Notes: generated by a model not told the origin, from the letters alone. A stretch of DNA of 64,000 bases from Fistulifera solaris (GCA_030295235.1 AP026149.1:558001-622000); one strand, 5' to 3'; counted from the stretch's first letter, positions 11,242-23,553 are shown. A program made the numbers and translations.

Positions 11242-12986
11242 ATGTGCGACGAAGTCATTGATGAAGAGAAGACATGGCGGGAGGATTACTTGACGATCCT
11301 TGTGTTAGGAGCTTCCGGAGAGTGAGTATCTTGCTTGGAACGGACGACTTCACAAGCGAATTCTTTTCTTTTGTCTCGATCATTAAGCACTCACTCAAGT
11401 TCACTCGTGTCGGTTACCTCTTTAGCTTGGCTCAAAAGAAAACTTATCCTAGCTTGATCAACTTGTATGCCTGGAAGCTCTTACCCAAGAATGTGCAAAT
11501 CATCGGCTTAGCCCGTTCCGAAATGACGAACGAAGAACTTCGCAATCGACTCAAACCACACCTAGTAGAGAAGAATGGACATTCAAAGGAAACCATCGAC
11601 GACTTTCTTAACCTTTGTACTTACCAGTCAGCGCCGTCCTATGGCGACAAGGAAACATTTAAATCGATTGCCAAGAACATGGAAGAATTTGAAAAAGAAC
11701 TCCAGCGAACCGGCTTTTCTACTTCGCGATTCCTCCTTCCGTCTTCTCGGAGACTGCCCTTGCTATCAAAGAAACTTGTATGCAAGATAAAGAGAAAGGT
11801 TGGTCTCGTCTCATTGTGGAAAAGCCATTTGGAAAAGATTTGCAAACATTCGAAGAGCTTAACCAGACTTTATCGGAGCACTTTTCAGAGGAGAATTTGT
11901 ATCGAATCGATCACTATCTGGGTAAGGAACTAGTGCAAAATCTATTGATTTTACGATTTTCGAATGTTTGGTTTGAAAGGGTTTGGAATACGGACAGTAT
12001 TCAGTGCGTGATTTTGACATTCAAAGAGTCGATTGGAATTGAAGGACGCGGAGGATACTTCGACGAGTATGGAATCATTCGTGATATCTTTCAGAATCAC
12101 CTTTTGCAAGTTCTGGCACTTCTTGCGATGGAGCCTCCGACCATGGCAGATGGTCCTGATGCAGGAACTTTCATTCGCGATGCAAAGGTGAAGGTTTTGC
12201 GATCAATCAAACCTTTGACGCTGGACGACGTGATTCTTGGACAGTACGATGGGTATGCAGAGAATTCAACGATCACAAACAAAGACTCGAAAACTGCTAC
12301 TTTTGCTGCGCTTCGCTTGTTCATCAATACGCCGCGTTGGTAAGTTATACAAGATCGTTTGTTGGGATCCTTTTTCTGTTCAAGTCTAACACAATCTTCT
12401 GGCTGAATAAAGGCATAACGTCCCTATTATTATGAAGGCCGGGAAGGCGTTGAATGAAGGCAAAGCAGAAATGCGAATTCAGTTCAAGGATGCGCCCGCG
12501 GGGCAGTTTATTTTTCAAGGACAGGCGTGTCCCAGGAACGAGCTTGGTAGGTAAAATCATTGCTCTCATGATGCTCCCTGTCAAATGTTTCTAACTTAAC
12601 AAATTAAATATTTGGTGAGACCAGTCATGCGGATGCAGCCCAAAGAAGCAATTTACATGAAAACGAATGTGAAGAGTCCTGGCTTTACGTCCACGCCTAT
12701 CCAGTCGGAACTTGAGGTCAACTACGATTCTAGGTTTGAGGCCAACTGTAATCCGGACGCTTACACACGATTGATCCTGGATGTAATCCGAGGTCGTCAT
12801 TCGGCATTTGTTCGTGATGATGAGCTTCGCTACGCTTGGGAGATTTTCACTCCTCTTCTTCACGAAATCGAGAGAAGTGGCGTGACTCCGATTGTATACA
12901 AACAAGGATCTCGAGGACCCCCAGAGGCTGACGACTTTATCGAGAAGAAAGCTGGGTACATCCGGAATAAAGATTATAAGTTTTAA
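11242..12986 (+). CDS. G6PD: Glucose-6-phosphate 1-dehydrogenase, four exons
   Basis: Oxidises glucose-6-phosphate with NADP+, the first step of the oxidative pentose phosphate pathway. Diagnostic segments in order: [19 protein letters not shown] (dinucleotide-binding), [38 protein letters not shown] (substrate-binding RIDHYLGK), and [12 protein letters not shown]. Introns: 11322-11425, 12340-12412 and 12547-12624, all GT...AG and supported by continuity of conserved motifs. One A seems missing at 11708-11709 just before NRLF; with it the coding length is 1491 nt (496 residues), normal for the family. The ATG at 11242 fits this length and leaves no transit peptide, suggesting a cytosolic enzyme, although an upstream exon cannot be excluded. 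Confidence 0.92.
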
Positions 12987-14507
12987 GATAGACGAAGGAT
13001 AAGAGGAGAGTCTTTGTCAAATTTAACAATACACATTATCCATTGTTGTCGTAAGGTCTTCTACAAAACGTCTAACACCAAACACATGTGTCGCAATGAG
13101 TTGACAAGGCGGCGGAAAATTTGATCAGCCTCTAATCATGTTGAAATTTCGGCTATCGGGGGAGGGGCTCCATACACCCCTGACGAAAGACTATTCGAAC
13201 AACACGAAACTTGCTCCAATCACTTGCTTACAGAATTATTGGTTGGCGAACATCCCACAAGATTCTCCATTTCGTATTCCTCAGCAACAGTCATCGCCCA
13301 TAATTTTAAATACCCAAATAAATTGTTCAAAACACGTCCGAAATTCCAATTACAAATACAATCCCTTCCCTATGAGATAGCCGATCATTCCGAACCATTC
13401 CGACATCCACTGACGTGTTAACTCGTGACTGAATCTTTCAGTCCGACACTTAACCTCGACCTCGCTCTTTGACATAATCATACCTGGTACAACCGCGACT
13501 ATGACTTGGAGACATTCCAATGACGATCGAAATGTACCGGTAGTCGCACGTCCTTAGCTTGTCTTTGGCTTGTCCATGTCTAACTGTCTATCTAGAGGAG
13601 CGTAGGTTGTGAAGATTGGAGCTAGAGAATCGAGAAAGACTTACCTGGTGCTTCATGAATGTAAATGGCAAACCATGTAGCACCGCTATCCTACCATTTA
13701 TCCGTTATTTGTTTTCGTGTAATTCCTGATGTTTCTCTACGAAGTGGCTCTTTGAAGCGTTCAAGTTCTTTACATTAAAAATATAGAATATTGAGTACTA
13801 AAGCACAGTAATGCGGAATTTCAATCTACTTTTACATTAGTCTATCATTGGATTTTCTGTTGGGTAAAGAATAGTAGTCAAAGTCGAAAAATGGTCATTG
13901 TGCTCTCCAGCCTTTAGGCTTACCTTATATGTCATATTCGTTATTGGCCGCAACTGTAGTAAGTAGGATTTGCTTACTCCGCAAGATTGCCTAGACCTTG
14001 GCCCTAATCAATAATTCATCTGGAGACTGTCAAGTAATAGTAATTTGTGTTGTGGTTTATCCCTTCGGAATATCAAATTGTGACGACACTAACTTAATCG
14101 TGTACATTTTCTTTTTATCAAGGAAAATGACATTGAAGAGGAATGCGGAGACGAGCAGCGAGCAGCGAGTGGCTCGAGCTCAGGAAGTTACAGGAAAAGT
14201 GTACATTCACTTAGGCCTTTGTAGAGAAATGTACCAAGCAGAGCGGCGATCCCGTGTCTCCCAGGGGACTTTATGGGCAAAAGATTAGTAGTCAATGACC
14301 TTGATTAGTAGTCAATGTAATCAATGACCGGTGACTGAGTACGTTTCGAAACGTCCCATCTATCATCTTGCCACGCGATGTCCTTTGTTTGGCTCTCCTT
14401 CGTGCCTTGTTGTGCCTCACAACACAAAAGTGTTGATGATGTGTATTGATCGAAATTCCATTACAATCCCTCTTTCCTTTTAGCGCAAAAGTCTAAGCGA
14501 AGTAGCT
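12987..14507. other. Gene-poor stretch, about 1.5 kb
   Basis: No convincing gene. It contains one exact copy of the intergenic motif TACCTGGTA (13481-13489) and one of CGTGACTGAAT (13424-13434). A short frame at 14128-14288 beginning MTLKRNAETSSEQ might be a 5' exon of the HA-domain gene; a pyrimidine tract ending in TTTTAG at 14473-14483 looks like a splice acceptor just before that gene. This link is speculative. Confidence 0.4.
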
Positions 14508-15955
14508 ATGCAAAGTCAGCATGCCGCCAGTATTTCGTGGGAGACCATGATGAGAAGAAGAAGCAGTTTTTCAGGCCAAGGAAGGAGATTAAGCCTTCTT
14601 CCAGTAGCTCTGATCAAAGATGAGTTCTTCGGCTTAGACGACCTTATTCTCAACGAAAACATGAATAGTTTAATGGAATCGTTGCACCCTGCCTCCAACG
14701 AACAGTCATCTATGGCTCTGGAGCATGCGTAAGCTCGACAACAAAAGCCTCCTTGGGGGCATTGTTGGTAACTCAAATTTGTGGGGAGGCTTCCAGAATG
14801 GTGACCTTCTAATAAACAACACTAGTAGCTTTAGCAGTGGTCTTATTGACGGGCTACAGAGTGACGGATCTTTGCTGGCGAACAGCAGATATGGAAACAG
14901 CGCGGAAAATACTCTGTTGAACAACATGGTGTCAATGCAGACTAATGTCTTTTTTGGAAAGTGCGCGAAACGGAGTCTCAGGGTCATCGAGGAGTAGCTT
15001 CGTAGGAAGCATGCGCAACAACATTTTTGGAAGCATGCGAGACAGTTTGGCCTTAGGGAGCATCACCCCTCTCACTAACCGAGCCACGTTGATTGAAGGT
15101 GTCGATGTGGATGCCAACCATGGTGCCTACTTACTCTCTGATTTTGGGAGTCTATTCAAACCAAATGCTGGTGACAGCAAGAATGAGGCTGATTACAAAG
15201 ACAGTACTTTTACCAAGCACATGTTACCACAGAATGTCCATTCGGCTCAGCACGCCAACAGAATATCTTCGCTCGTTTCGGATCGAAAGTTACCATCTGA
15301 ACCATTGCGAACAGTGACTTCTGGAAGCACACAGCAAAATCTCACCAGCCGAGTTGACAGGTCAATCAAGCACACTGAAGAAGAAGATGATGATGATGAC
15401 GACGATGACGAAGATGGGGATGGATCAAATCGTTTCAAACCTTTCCATGAAGAGAAATGGACTCTGAGATACAAGGAACTCCTCGCATTTCACGCACAGT
15501 ATGGCCATGCTGCAGTTCCACATACTTATCCGCCAAACCCTCAACTTGCCCGTTGGGTGAAGCGTCAACGAAGACAGTACAAGCTGCGTGAAGACGGAAA
15601 ATCGACTACTATGACCGCAGAACGGCTAGAAATGTTGTCGTCAGTTGGTTTTATATGGGATTCTCATGATGTCAATTGGAGAGAAAAATTATACTCCTTA
15701 ACAGTTTTTCGGCAAGAAGCTGGTAACTGCAACGTCCCATCCAACTTCAAGGACAAGAAACTTGCCACATGGGTCAAATGTCAACGGCGTCAGTACAAAC
15801 TATACTGCGATGGAAAGCCCTCTGCGATGAATCCTGACCGAATCAAGGTACTTGAATCAGTTGGGTTTGAATGGGAAATTCGATCGAACAATTCTCGTCG
15901 TCAGTTGCCGAGTGGCGCGGCAAACGGCGAAGACATGTCTCCATTTGAAGTATAA
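14508..15955 (+). CDS. Double Helicase-Associated (HA) domain protein
   Basis: The C-terminal half carries two HA repeats: the first has KWTLRYKELLAFHAQYGHA and LARWVKRQRRQYKLREDGK, the second CNVPSNFKDKKLATWVKCQRR. Each ends in a SVGFxW motif. The N-terminal half is Ser/Asn/Gly-rich with a repeated GSMRxxxFGSMRDS-type element, followed by an acidic Asp run just before the HA repeats. HA domains are small three-helix modules, hugely expanded in diatoms and presumed to bind nucleic acid. Two frame changes, near 14725 and near 14950 (a T run), separate three collinear open segments. Together they would give about 481 residues. The true N-terminus is uncertain. Confidence 0.72.
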
Positions 15956-16244
15956 TTGGCATGCGGTAAAGGAGCATGTCACGTACGTGAGCCTTTCGCT
16001 AGAAAACGAGCGCCGATTCTGTACAAGGTGCTTTCACATTTTGACCTACTGCTGCTTGCGCTCATTTGAAGCTAATCAGTAACCAAGCGTTAAAGCGTTT
16101 TGACGTGTCATTTTCTCGTGGAGTTTCAGAGAGAATGATTCCTATAAACTTAACTCTGTTTCCTTGTTAGAAACTAAATATCTTAAAGATTTCAAAGCTA
16201 CAAATTGGCGATTCACGTGTTTTTTCCTTCGGCTTCATTCTAAA

Positions 16245-17204
16245 TCAACCGGACGCGGCTGCCGTAGAAGCAGAAGAAATAAGTTCTTGAATGTTTTGTC
16301 GCTGATTCTGCAGTCGTCGTTCGAGATACTCCTTTTTTTGCCCCAAATCCGTCTGCAGCTTGCTTCCTGACTCCGCCTGTTCTTTGAGGTACTCAATTGC
16401 CCCTTCCTTTGAAAGCCATTTCATTACAAACGCCTTTCCGACCGCTTTGTAGCAGTGTCGGTCTGCGGGTAGTTCTAATAATTCACTTTCTGTAACCTCC
16501 GAAATACGAACTTGTCGTTGCGCTGAAATGATTTGTTGCTCAACTGATTGAAGTTCTTGTGCCGTTCGAAGTTGCTGCTCCCGCAAATCGGCCAGTTCTT
16601 TTTGTGTTGCTTCGTCCAGTGTGACCGCCGACGTCACTGGAATTGATGTCATATTATTTGCATTCGATTTCGCCGCTTTCTGCTTCATCTTTTGTTGAAC
16701 AATCTGTAGCAGTTTCTTTAGTGGAGCGACATCACTAGCGCCATCACTTTGCGCAAGACCGTGCTGCAGGGTTTGAATTGCTGTTTCGAATTCCTCTAAT
16801 TCATTTTGCGCCATTGCCAAACGGTAATATCCTTTCAAGAATGCAGGGTTGAGTCTCAGGCATTCTTTTGCATCCTTACTGGCATCTTCCCAGTTTTCTA
16901 GGCCAGCATGTGTGGCACTGGATAGAATACACACATTTTCAGAGCAAGGTAAAAAGAGGTACGAGCAGCGACTATATGATTAAGGTGCTTACCTACGGTT
17001 GGAAAAGAGTACGTGGTTGCTGGGATCCATCTTTATCGCCTGAGAATAAAGCTCCAGAGCTTTAGCGTAATCTTTGGCGCTGAATGCGGCATTTCCTAAT
17101 CTAAAGAGCAAGACGTAAATAAGGGAAGACGATTGCAATGGTGCTTGCCTCGTCATGACATCAAGACGACGCACTTACTCTTTTAGCTGTGCTGCGGTGC
17201 TCAT
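16245..17204 (-). CDS. TPR protein fused to a prefoldin subunit 1-like domain, three exons
   Basis: Exons 17204-17179, 17100-16993 and 16917-16245 with introns of 78 and 75 nt give an intact 268-residue protein. Residues ~9-105 are tetratricopeptide repeats of the Hop/STI1 type ([19 protein letters not shown], then [17 protein letters not shown]), which usually clamp Hsp70/Hsp90 tails. Residues ~155-262 match prefoldin subunit 1: a coiled coil, the beta-hairpin core around [12 protein letters not shown], and a second coiled coil with [19 protein letters not shown]. Prefoldin hands nascent actin and tubulin to the CCT chaperonin. The fusion would couple chaperone docking to that holdase. No separate prefoldin-1 gene is seen in this window. 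Confidence 0.85.
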
Positions 17205-17843
17205 TTACGGTATGTTTGTCTCTGAGGAGCTATTTACAAACGAAAAGAGAGGTCTCTGTCATGCAAACGAGTGATATTCGCTGGTTGGTTGCCGATTGCT
17301 TTTGGGTTTTTGTGCTGCAAGTCAAACCTCGAGGAGCGGGGCAGATGATTTGTCTGTCCCCCGTCAGTTCTCGGGTTATTTTGAAGCGAACTGCAATCCC
17401 CAAGTGTAGGCCGTATTTCGACATGACTCGAATTCAATCATGAGTAAGGAACGACCAAATAATTATTTCTGTAAATATAATCAGGATGTTGACTCGAATC
17501 AGCGTTCGTTAAACTTTGGATACAGTGCAAGATTTGTTACAAATCGACAAGTTTCATCAGAGAGATAAGTAAGGTCACTATTGAATCACTTGGAATTGAA
17601 AATATTCCCTCGTGATTGCCACGTTTAGATCCATCACTTATGAATCACTAATGAATTACCAGGTACATTGTGGATCGCCTCAACTGTATATCAAACATAT
17701 TTTTTCAGGAGCCTACGAAGGTTCTCCTCATCTGCAATGTCCTCGAAAGGTCAAGTTTTGACGATGTCCCTACCTCTCTCATTTGACCCGTCAAGGAAAA
17801 ACCTTTCCAGAAAACTCACATGTTGCTGACACAATCCATTCAC
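17205..17843. other. Gene-less stretch, about 640 bp
   Basis: Upstream region of the TPR-prefoldin gene and 3' flank of the aldo-keto reductase gene. It contains the motif TACCAGGTA at 17657-17665, the reverse complement of TACCTGGTA seen elsewhere. Nothing else was recognised. Confidence 0.4.
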
Positions 17844-19088
17844 TCAATCAAAGTCTAAATGACGTAGAGGGTCTCTTCTCCAACACAACCGAGTTATCTC
17901 ATTGACTTCTGCGTCGGGATTGTTTCTGATGACATTTGATCTCAACTCTTCTTTCAATCGCTCGACTTGTTCATCGGTCATACTTATACTTAAAGCGGCA
18001 GCATTTTCGAGCATACGGCTTTTGGATGTCGTTTTCGGTATTTGTACGCAGTTGCGCTGAAGGCCCCACCGTAGTAAGGTCTGTGCCGGAGTCGCCTTGA
18101 GCTGCGACGCTAACTCAGTCACCAAGGAAGCATCCAAAAGTGAGCATTTCTGCTTCTTCGTAGCCTTCTCTCCTAAAAGTTGTGCAAATAATTGTTTCCC
18201 TGTGTCTTGACCCCCCAGACTAGCGTACGCTTGAACAATAACGCCTTCTTGACGACAATACTCGAGTAACTCGTCCTGAGGATGAAGCGGATGTACTTCC
18301 ACTTGATTGACTGCCGGTGGCCAAATCTTTGCAGATTCTTTTAGTTTCCGGAGTTGTTTAATTGACATATTACTGACACCTATCGAGCGACAAAGACCTT
18401 GCCGGTATGCATCTTCCATAGCTCTCCACGTTTCGGCTCGAAGATCAGCCATATCTTCAGGCGCAGTCGTGGCGTAGAAAAAAGGATCTTTCTCTACATC
18501 TTCCTTTTTTTTGTTCATGGTATTGTAGGCTGGTCCAGGCCAATGCATTAACCACAAGTCCACGTACTCCATATCGAGTCTCTTGAGTGATAATTTCAAA
18601 CATTGCAGACTGGCATCGTAACCATGATATTTACGCCAGTGCTTTGTAGTCACGAAGATTTCCTCACGTGAATGTATGACCTTCTCATCAATTGCTTTTC
18701 GAACAGCTTGTCCCACTAACACTTCTGTCTTTTCGCCTCCATAAATAAATGCCGTGTCAATAGAACGGTATCCACATCGAATGGCTTCCAATGTAGCATC
18801 AAGAGCCTGCTTTTCACCCAATCGATAAGTTCCATAGCCGATCCAGGGTAAAATGACGGCCGAATTCTTTTCCTTAGCGGGGGTAATCAGACGCACTCCG
18901 TCTACCAGAGATTGAGCATCCGCGGAGGATGTTTCGCGGAAGTGCATCGAATAATCATTTTTATTCTCATGGGGAATCATCGCCGCAGACCGTCTGGGGG
19001 CTGCCTTGTTCCCGAATGTCATTCTACGATGACTGTGTTGACGAAAGAGGAGCAACGTCGACAGGAAGGAATAGGAAACCAATTTCAT
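17844..19088 (-). CDS. Aldo/keto reductase with N-terminal targeting sequence
   Basis: An NADPH-dependent (alpha/beta)8-barrel oxidoreductase, intact over 414 residues. The catalytic tetrad is visible: Asp and Tyr in SIDTAFIYGG, Lys in FVTTKHW, His in LMHWPGP. Later signatures are QVEVHPLHPQ and the cofactor-binding IPKTTSKSRM. It resembles the diketogluconate-reductase branch of the family. The first ~30 residues (MKLVSYSFLSTLLLF then a basic stretch) are a hydrophobic leader before the barrel, so it may enter the secretory pathway or plastid. About 50 residues inserted around residues 290-320 (LLGEKATKKQKCS) are unusual for the family. Substrate unknown. Confidence 0.88.
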   Translation of the reverse strand: MKLVSYSFLSTLLLFRQHSHRRMTFGNKAAPRRSAAMIPHENKNDYSMHFRETSSADAQSLVDGVRLITPAKEKNSAVILPWIGYGTYRLGEKQALDATLEAIRCGYRSIDTAFIYGGEKTEVLVGQAVRKAIDEKVIHSREEIFVTTKHWRKYHGYDASLQCLKLSLKRLDMEYVDLWLMHWPGPAYNTMNKKKEDVEKDPFFYATTAPEDMADLRAETWRAMEDAYRQGLCRSIGVSNMSIKQLRKLKESAKIWPPAVNQVEVHPLHPQDELLEYCRQEGVIVQAYASLGGQDTGKQLFAQLLGEKATKKQKCSLLDASLVTELASQLKATPAQTLLRWGLQRNCVQIPKTTSKSRMLENAAALSISMTDEQVERLKEELRSNVIRNNPDAEVNEITRLCWRRDPLRHLDFD

Positions 19089-19409
19089 TCTTTGTCGTTC
19101 ACTGAAAAAATAAAAACAACGCGGAGGAATTGGCGGGACTGCATTTTGTGTTTAGTCACAGTGTGTCACCTCGACATTCTACGCTGTACCTGGTAGTGCA
19201 CGTTTGGGGGCACACTGAAAAGATATTATAATGCAGTAAGGCATCTGCAGCAAATTCTCACTTAGGTACGACAAAAATAAAGCACCCTTGTCATCATAAT
19301 ACTCGCCTCATGACCTAGCTAGCAAAAATCGTTCGAAAATAGTGCCAAGGGAGGTTTATTTGAATTTTAATGAGTGTAGTCGACAAGCCGGGAATGGATT
19401 AACTTCTAT
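19089..19409. other. Gene-less stretch, about 320 bp
   Basis: Promoter side of the aldo-keto reductase gene and 3' flank of the helicase gene. It contains the motif TACCTGGTA at 19187-19195. No gene seen. Confidence 0.4.
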
Positions 19410-22037
19410 TCACCCTTGGATTCCCCTTAACACACGTTCCAATGTTCCAACTACAATCACTTCCTGATCTTTGTTTTCTCCTTGATCCGACGGAAGTTCT
19501 GCTTTTCGCAGAACTTTGAATTTCGAAGTTAGCCATTTCTCAGTTAACCTCTCATCAGCCAGCCCGTAATAGACCCCATTTCGTAAGCAGAACCAAAGAA
19601 ACTGTCTCCAAATAATGTCATCCCGCATAACTTCAGGATTCCCAATCACAATCAAGAGATTTTCGGCTCGTGTAAGCGCAACGTTAGAGCGTTTGGCCTG
19701 GCCGAAAAGTCCCTCCCTCACATCGTGACTCACAAACGCAGGCGTCGAACGAGTCAAGCTTAAAACAATGACACTTCGTTCCACAGCTTGGAAATCTTCG
19801 ATGGTTCCCACATTGACAGCACTCAAACCAACGCCACGCAACAGACGACGAATCGCGACAACCTGACCTCGAAAGGGTGCCATTACTCCGATAGACTCAG
19901 TCGGTACGTTCTTTTGCTTGACTAGGGCAACAACAATCTTTGCAACTGCTTCAACTTCGACTGTATTAGTCCAACTATTGCTTGGATATCCAGATTTGAT
20001 AGTCACTGTTTGATCGATCCCTTTGACACCCAAGAAATGCACGGGCCAGCCCGAAGCCTTGAACGGTTGTACTTCGCAAGGAACATCGTGGCGATACGGA
20101 AGGTCTACTGGAATAGAAAACGACTCAATGGACTGTAAGACGTCATCCCAATAAGCAAGCTCTTCCATGTCCTGATGTTTTGCCTGCTGAAGCTGATCTT
20201 CATAAAACATAGCGCTGGGAAGACACAACAGAGCTTCATGACCACGGTAGTTCTGGAAACAAGAAAGTAGTGCCTTGTCGATCATAGTGCATTGAATCCA
20301 CCAGGTAATCTTCTACTTGAAGTCTTTCTGGTAACACACGTCCTCGGAGTAATCGTTCCATCCATGATGTGACCAAGCCAGCCGAGTCAAAATGCACAAT
20401 TGGTGACAACTGCTTCGGATCCCCGACCAATGCAATTTCGGTACGCGCATGCCCAGGATCGATTACAACAGACAAGGGAATCAGCACCTCCGGTTCAGTA
20501 GCTTGTGCAGATTCATCTAGAAAGAAATGAGTGAAGTGCGGCTCAATACTCGAGATATACACTTGCATACCGGAAGAGCGGGAAACGTCTCGTACATATT
20601 CGGCAAAAGTGTGGCGCCGTATTCGCAACTGCTGATTCGTAAGACCGGCTTGGTAAAGCAAAGAGGCATCGTATGTCGTACACACAATCACTTCAAAGTC
20701 CAGCAGCGTATCGGGAAGTTCAAAGAGCGCTGTTTTGGGTGACTGGTAGCAAAATGGTAGCACCGCCGTCGGAATCGTTGTCACAGGTCGATCTCGACTC
20801 AGAAGCCGAAATAGCTGTGTATCGTCCATAAATTCACCTAGTCGACGCGTGACAACATCGGCCGCTGTATGGGAGGGCGTGCATAGCAGTATTCGATAGC
20901 AGGGCTTGCCTTGGAGGCGATTGCATGCCCACAAGAACTGCACCGCTGTTAAAAGAGTGCCCGTCTTTCCTGTTCCTGCTGGGCCGGTCAGAATCAGTGG
21001 GGAAAGTAATTGTTTTGTCGAGTCAGATCGCGAGTCTTGAGTACGATTCATAATAGCGTTGACGAAAGATCGCTGGTCTTTGTTTAACCGAAAGTAAGCT
21101 CGAACGACTTTCGACGATGCACTAGCTGCCTCGCTAGACAATTTATCCTCCAGTGCCCTTTTAAGATGATCCGGAGCTTCCATTCCTCCCGGTGAAGCCG
21201 GAACATTTGATCGTTCGCCCAGTAATAAGCGCTCGAGTTCATCCCCTTTTGTACTAGATGTAGCAACCCATGCCAAGGCCGATAACATTTGCTTCATAGG
21301 CTCCACCGAAGGAATGAAACGAACGTTAAAAGCTCCCTTATATAATGAAGATAGATTTTCAGCTTGGAAATCAGGTAACCAACTCAAGATGACACGGCCT
21401 CCTTGCGAACGCTGCACATCATGGACACGACAGTGGATTTCCACATGACTCGGCAAAGGCGCCACCACGTTGTAGTAGGATCTCGTCTCTGCTGTAACAA
21501 TGGGGCGACTCAAAACAGTCAAAGGACGAATCAGCGCAATATCGCCGACTAAGATGGGAGGAGCTGCATCCGCTATGCCAGTCACAGTAAGAATCGCCAT
21601 GGGGCGATCGGCACTCCCTGTTGTGCAACAATGTTGACACCATATTGGGAACATTTTTCGGCCAACAGAAGTCTTTCACGCCGTTCTTGAATAAGTACCC
21701 TCTCCCAGTATTCACAGTATTGTTTCAAATCGGCCCATTCGGTCGATAGAGGAACCTTTCTAAATTCTTCCTTGTGTCGTAGTTTGTGTTGATTGTACTG
21801 GACGCTCCAGTACAACTCGGGGAAAATGTCCGATCGAAAAGGAAATATTTTTCTGTTTTCTGGTGTTTCAGGGCCGATCATCTTCGGCATGTGCGGGCAG
21901 TAGTCGTACGTCGGAACGACCTGCGTAATCGTCCATTCATTGACGCGACGCAAGTGATGAGGAACGAAAACATCGGCCAGAACAGCTGCTTTATTCAATG
22001 CAGCTTTCGCCGTCGCCACGGTGTCGTTGTCTGCCAT
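19410..22037 (-). CDS. MOV10/SDE3-like superfamily 1 RNA helicase
   Basis: A UPF1-like SF1 helicase close to the MOV10/SDE3/Armitage group, which works in small-RNA silencing and RNP remodelling. Motifs in order: Q-motif-like LNKDQRSFVNAIM, Walker A LTGPAGTGKTGTLL, Ib-like CTPSHTAADVVTRRL, Walker B FLDESAQATEPE, motif III GDPKQLSPIV, then NYRGHEALLCLPS, motif V VGTIEDFQAVERSVIVLS and motif VI NVALTRAENLLIVIGNPEV. The N-terminus (from ATG at 22037, MADNDTV) includes YDYCPHMPKMIGPETPENR. Two frame changes, near 21602 (C run) and near 20290, split three collinear segments; overall length is divisible by three at about 875 residues. All helicase motifs remain, so I treat the gene as functional. 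Confidence 0.85.
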
Positions 22038-22518
22038 TCCCGATGCACAATGAGATTTTCTCACTTCTTACGAAGAATTTGTCCAAGTTTCTTAATCAAG
22101 ACATCATTTGAGCTTAGATCCGGTTATTATTGAAATGATTTTTGCGTGAAATTTTTGTGAACCAGCGAAAACGCTTCGAAAGGGAATCATTAGTATCCGT
22201 GACTCAAGTTAATGCTAAAAGCTGTGAACTTACTTGCCAGAGGACGGTGCCAAAAGGTATGAAAAAACTTAACAAATTATGCAAAGCAATGATGCAAAGA
22301 TAAGACGGCTTACTTTTATCGCATTACATTTTTTTACTAATGGTTACGACCAGGTAAACACAACACTTCAAACTGTCTCCAGAATCTTGGCAATAGCTTT
22401 ACATTATCGCAAGTTTGAAAGATGAAAACAATTCTAACTAGCTCTACGAAATGCTTGACCTATAAGTTGTTGATTTTTATGAAAAATAAATAACGAACAT
22501 GCTATTTCTTTAGCTCGA
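22038..22518. other. Gene-less stretch, about 480 bp
   Basis: A/T-rich flank between the helicase 5' end and the HMG-box gene 3' end. I see no gene or repeat. Confidence 0.4.
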
Positions 22519-23553
22519 TTAGACCGTCGCAACTTCCACACTATCATCCGGGCGCATCTTTTTCGCGGCCCTTTCTTCGCCGCCTTCTTCGTCCCGAGGT
22601 CGCTTTTTCTTTTCGATGCTTGATTCCGTTCCTTTTTCGGCATTCTCTTTTCGTTGTTCCGCTCGTACTCGGGCAGTTAATGTAAAACAATGTCGACTGG
22701 CTACTTCATCTTCCTCCATGAATCGACACCGATCATCCTCTTCTTTCGCTGCATAGACATCTCTTTCAGCTTTCGATAACTTTTCCCATGCTCGCATGAG
22801 CCTGTCGTTGAGATTCGTGAAGATCAAAAACGGGTCAATGTTGGTGACATCGGCGCTTTTCTTTTGAGACTTTCGATAACTTCCTTCTCGGCCGCTTCTT
22901 TTAACTTGTCTCGCATGTCAGCCACAAAAAGTGAAATTCGGATTGAATGGGCTTTACTTCCGAAAGGCGGAGTTCGGCAGCTTCCGCGTTCCGAAGTCGC
23001 TCCGCCTCCAAGTCGTCCATTTTTTCGTTCCAAACTCTTCCGGTTTCGGCAATTTCTCCCCTTCATCTCCCACGCTTTCTTCTTTAACCGAACGGGCCGG
23101 TGAATACGGCAGTTTCCCCGCTGCTCTTCCCCCGCGAGTGGATCGCGATGATGCCGGAGGTTGCGGCGGATAGCGGCCCTCCATGGACGGTCCATAACCG
23201 CTTCCGTACCACGGTCCACGATGATTCGGATAAGGAGGATAGCCGTTGCCGGCATACGGAGGAGGATACGACTGTCCGTACGGGTAGCCGCCAGGTGGAG
23301 GAAAACCATAATTAGGTGGAGGAGGGCCTTTGTTCGGATCACTCGGCGGAGAAGACGATGCGTTGTAAGAAGGATAGCCCGGAGGAGGAGGATAAGGAGC
23401 ATAACCCGGCCCCATCATCATTTGCGCCGGATGTCGTTCCGGAGGACTGCGTCCGCTCCCCATGGCACTGGAAGGGGCGCCTCCATCAACTGGTGGTGGC
23501 GGAGGGCCTGCTGCACTTGCCGCTGCGGCGCTGTTTGGATTTATTGATGGCAT
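22519..23553 (-). CDS. Pro/Gly/Tyr-rich HMG-box protein
   Basis: The first ~150 residues are strongly low-complexity: runs of Ala, Pro, Gly and Tyr such as YAPYPPPPGYPSY and NGYPPYPNHRGPWYG. They are followed by a charged linker (EERMDDLEAERLRNAEAAE). The C-terminal ~100 residues resemble an HMG box: SEFHFFVADMRDKLKE, then DRLMRAWEKLSKAERDVY and EEDDRCRFMEEDE, and a basic tail (KKKRPRDEE, AAKKMRP) that looks like a nuclear signal. HMG boxes bend DNA; the disordered N-terminus could promote condensation. Three one-base slips at homopolymers (23020-23025, 22926-22930, 22857-22860) interrupt the frame; restoring them gives 345 residues. The start ATG at 23553 precedes the Ala/Pro-rich region. 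Confidence 0.72.

Noticed and set aside
14148-14288. Coding exon MTLKRNAETSSEQ... before the HA-domain gene
   Set aside because: No donor site giving an in-frame join to 14508 was found; left as speculation in the gene-less stretch.
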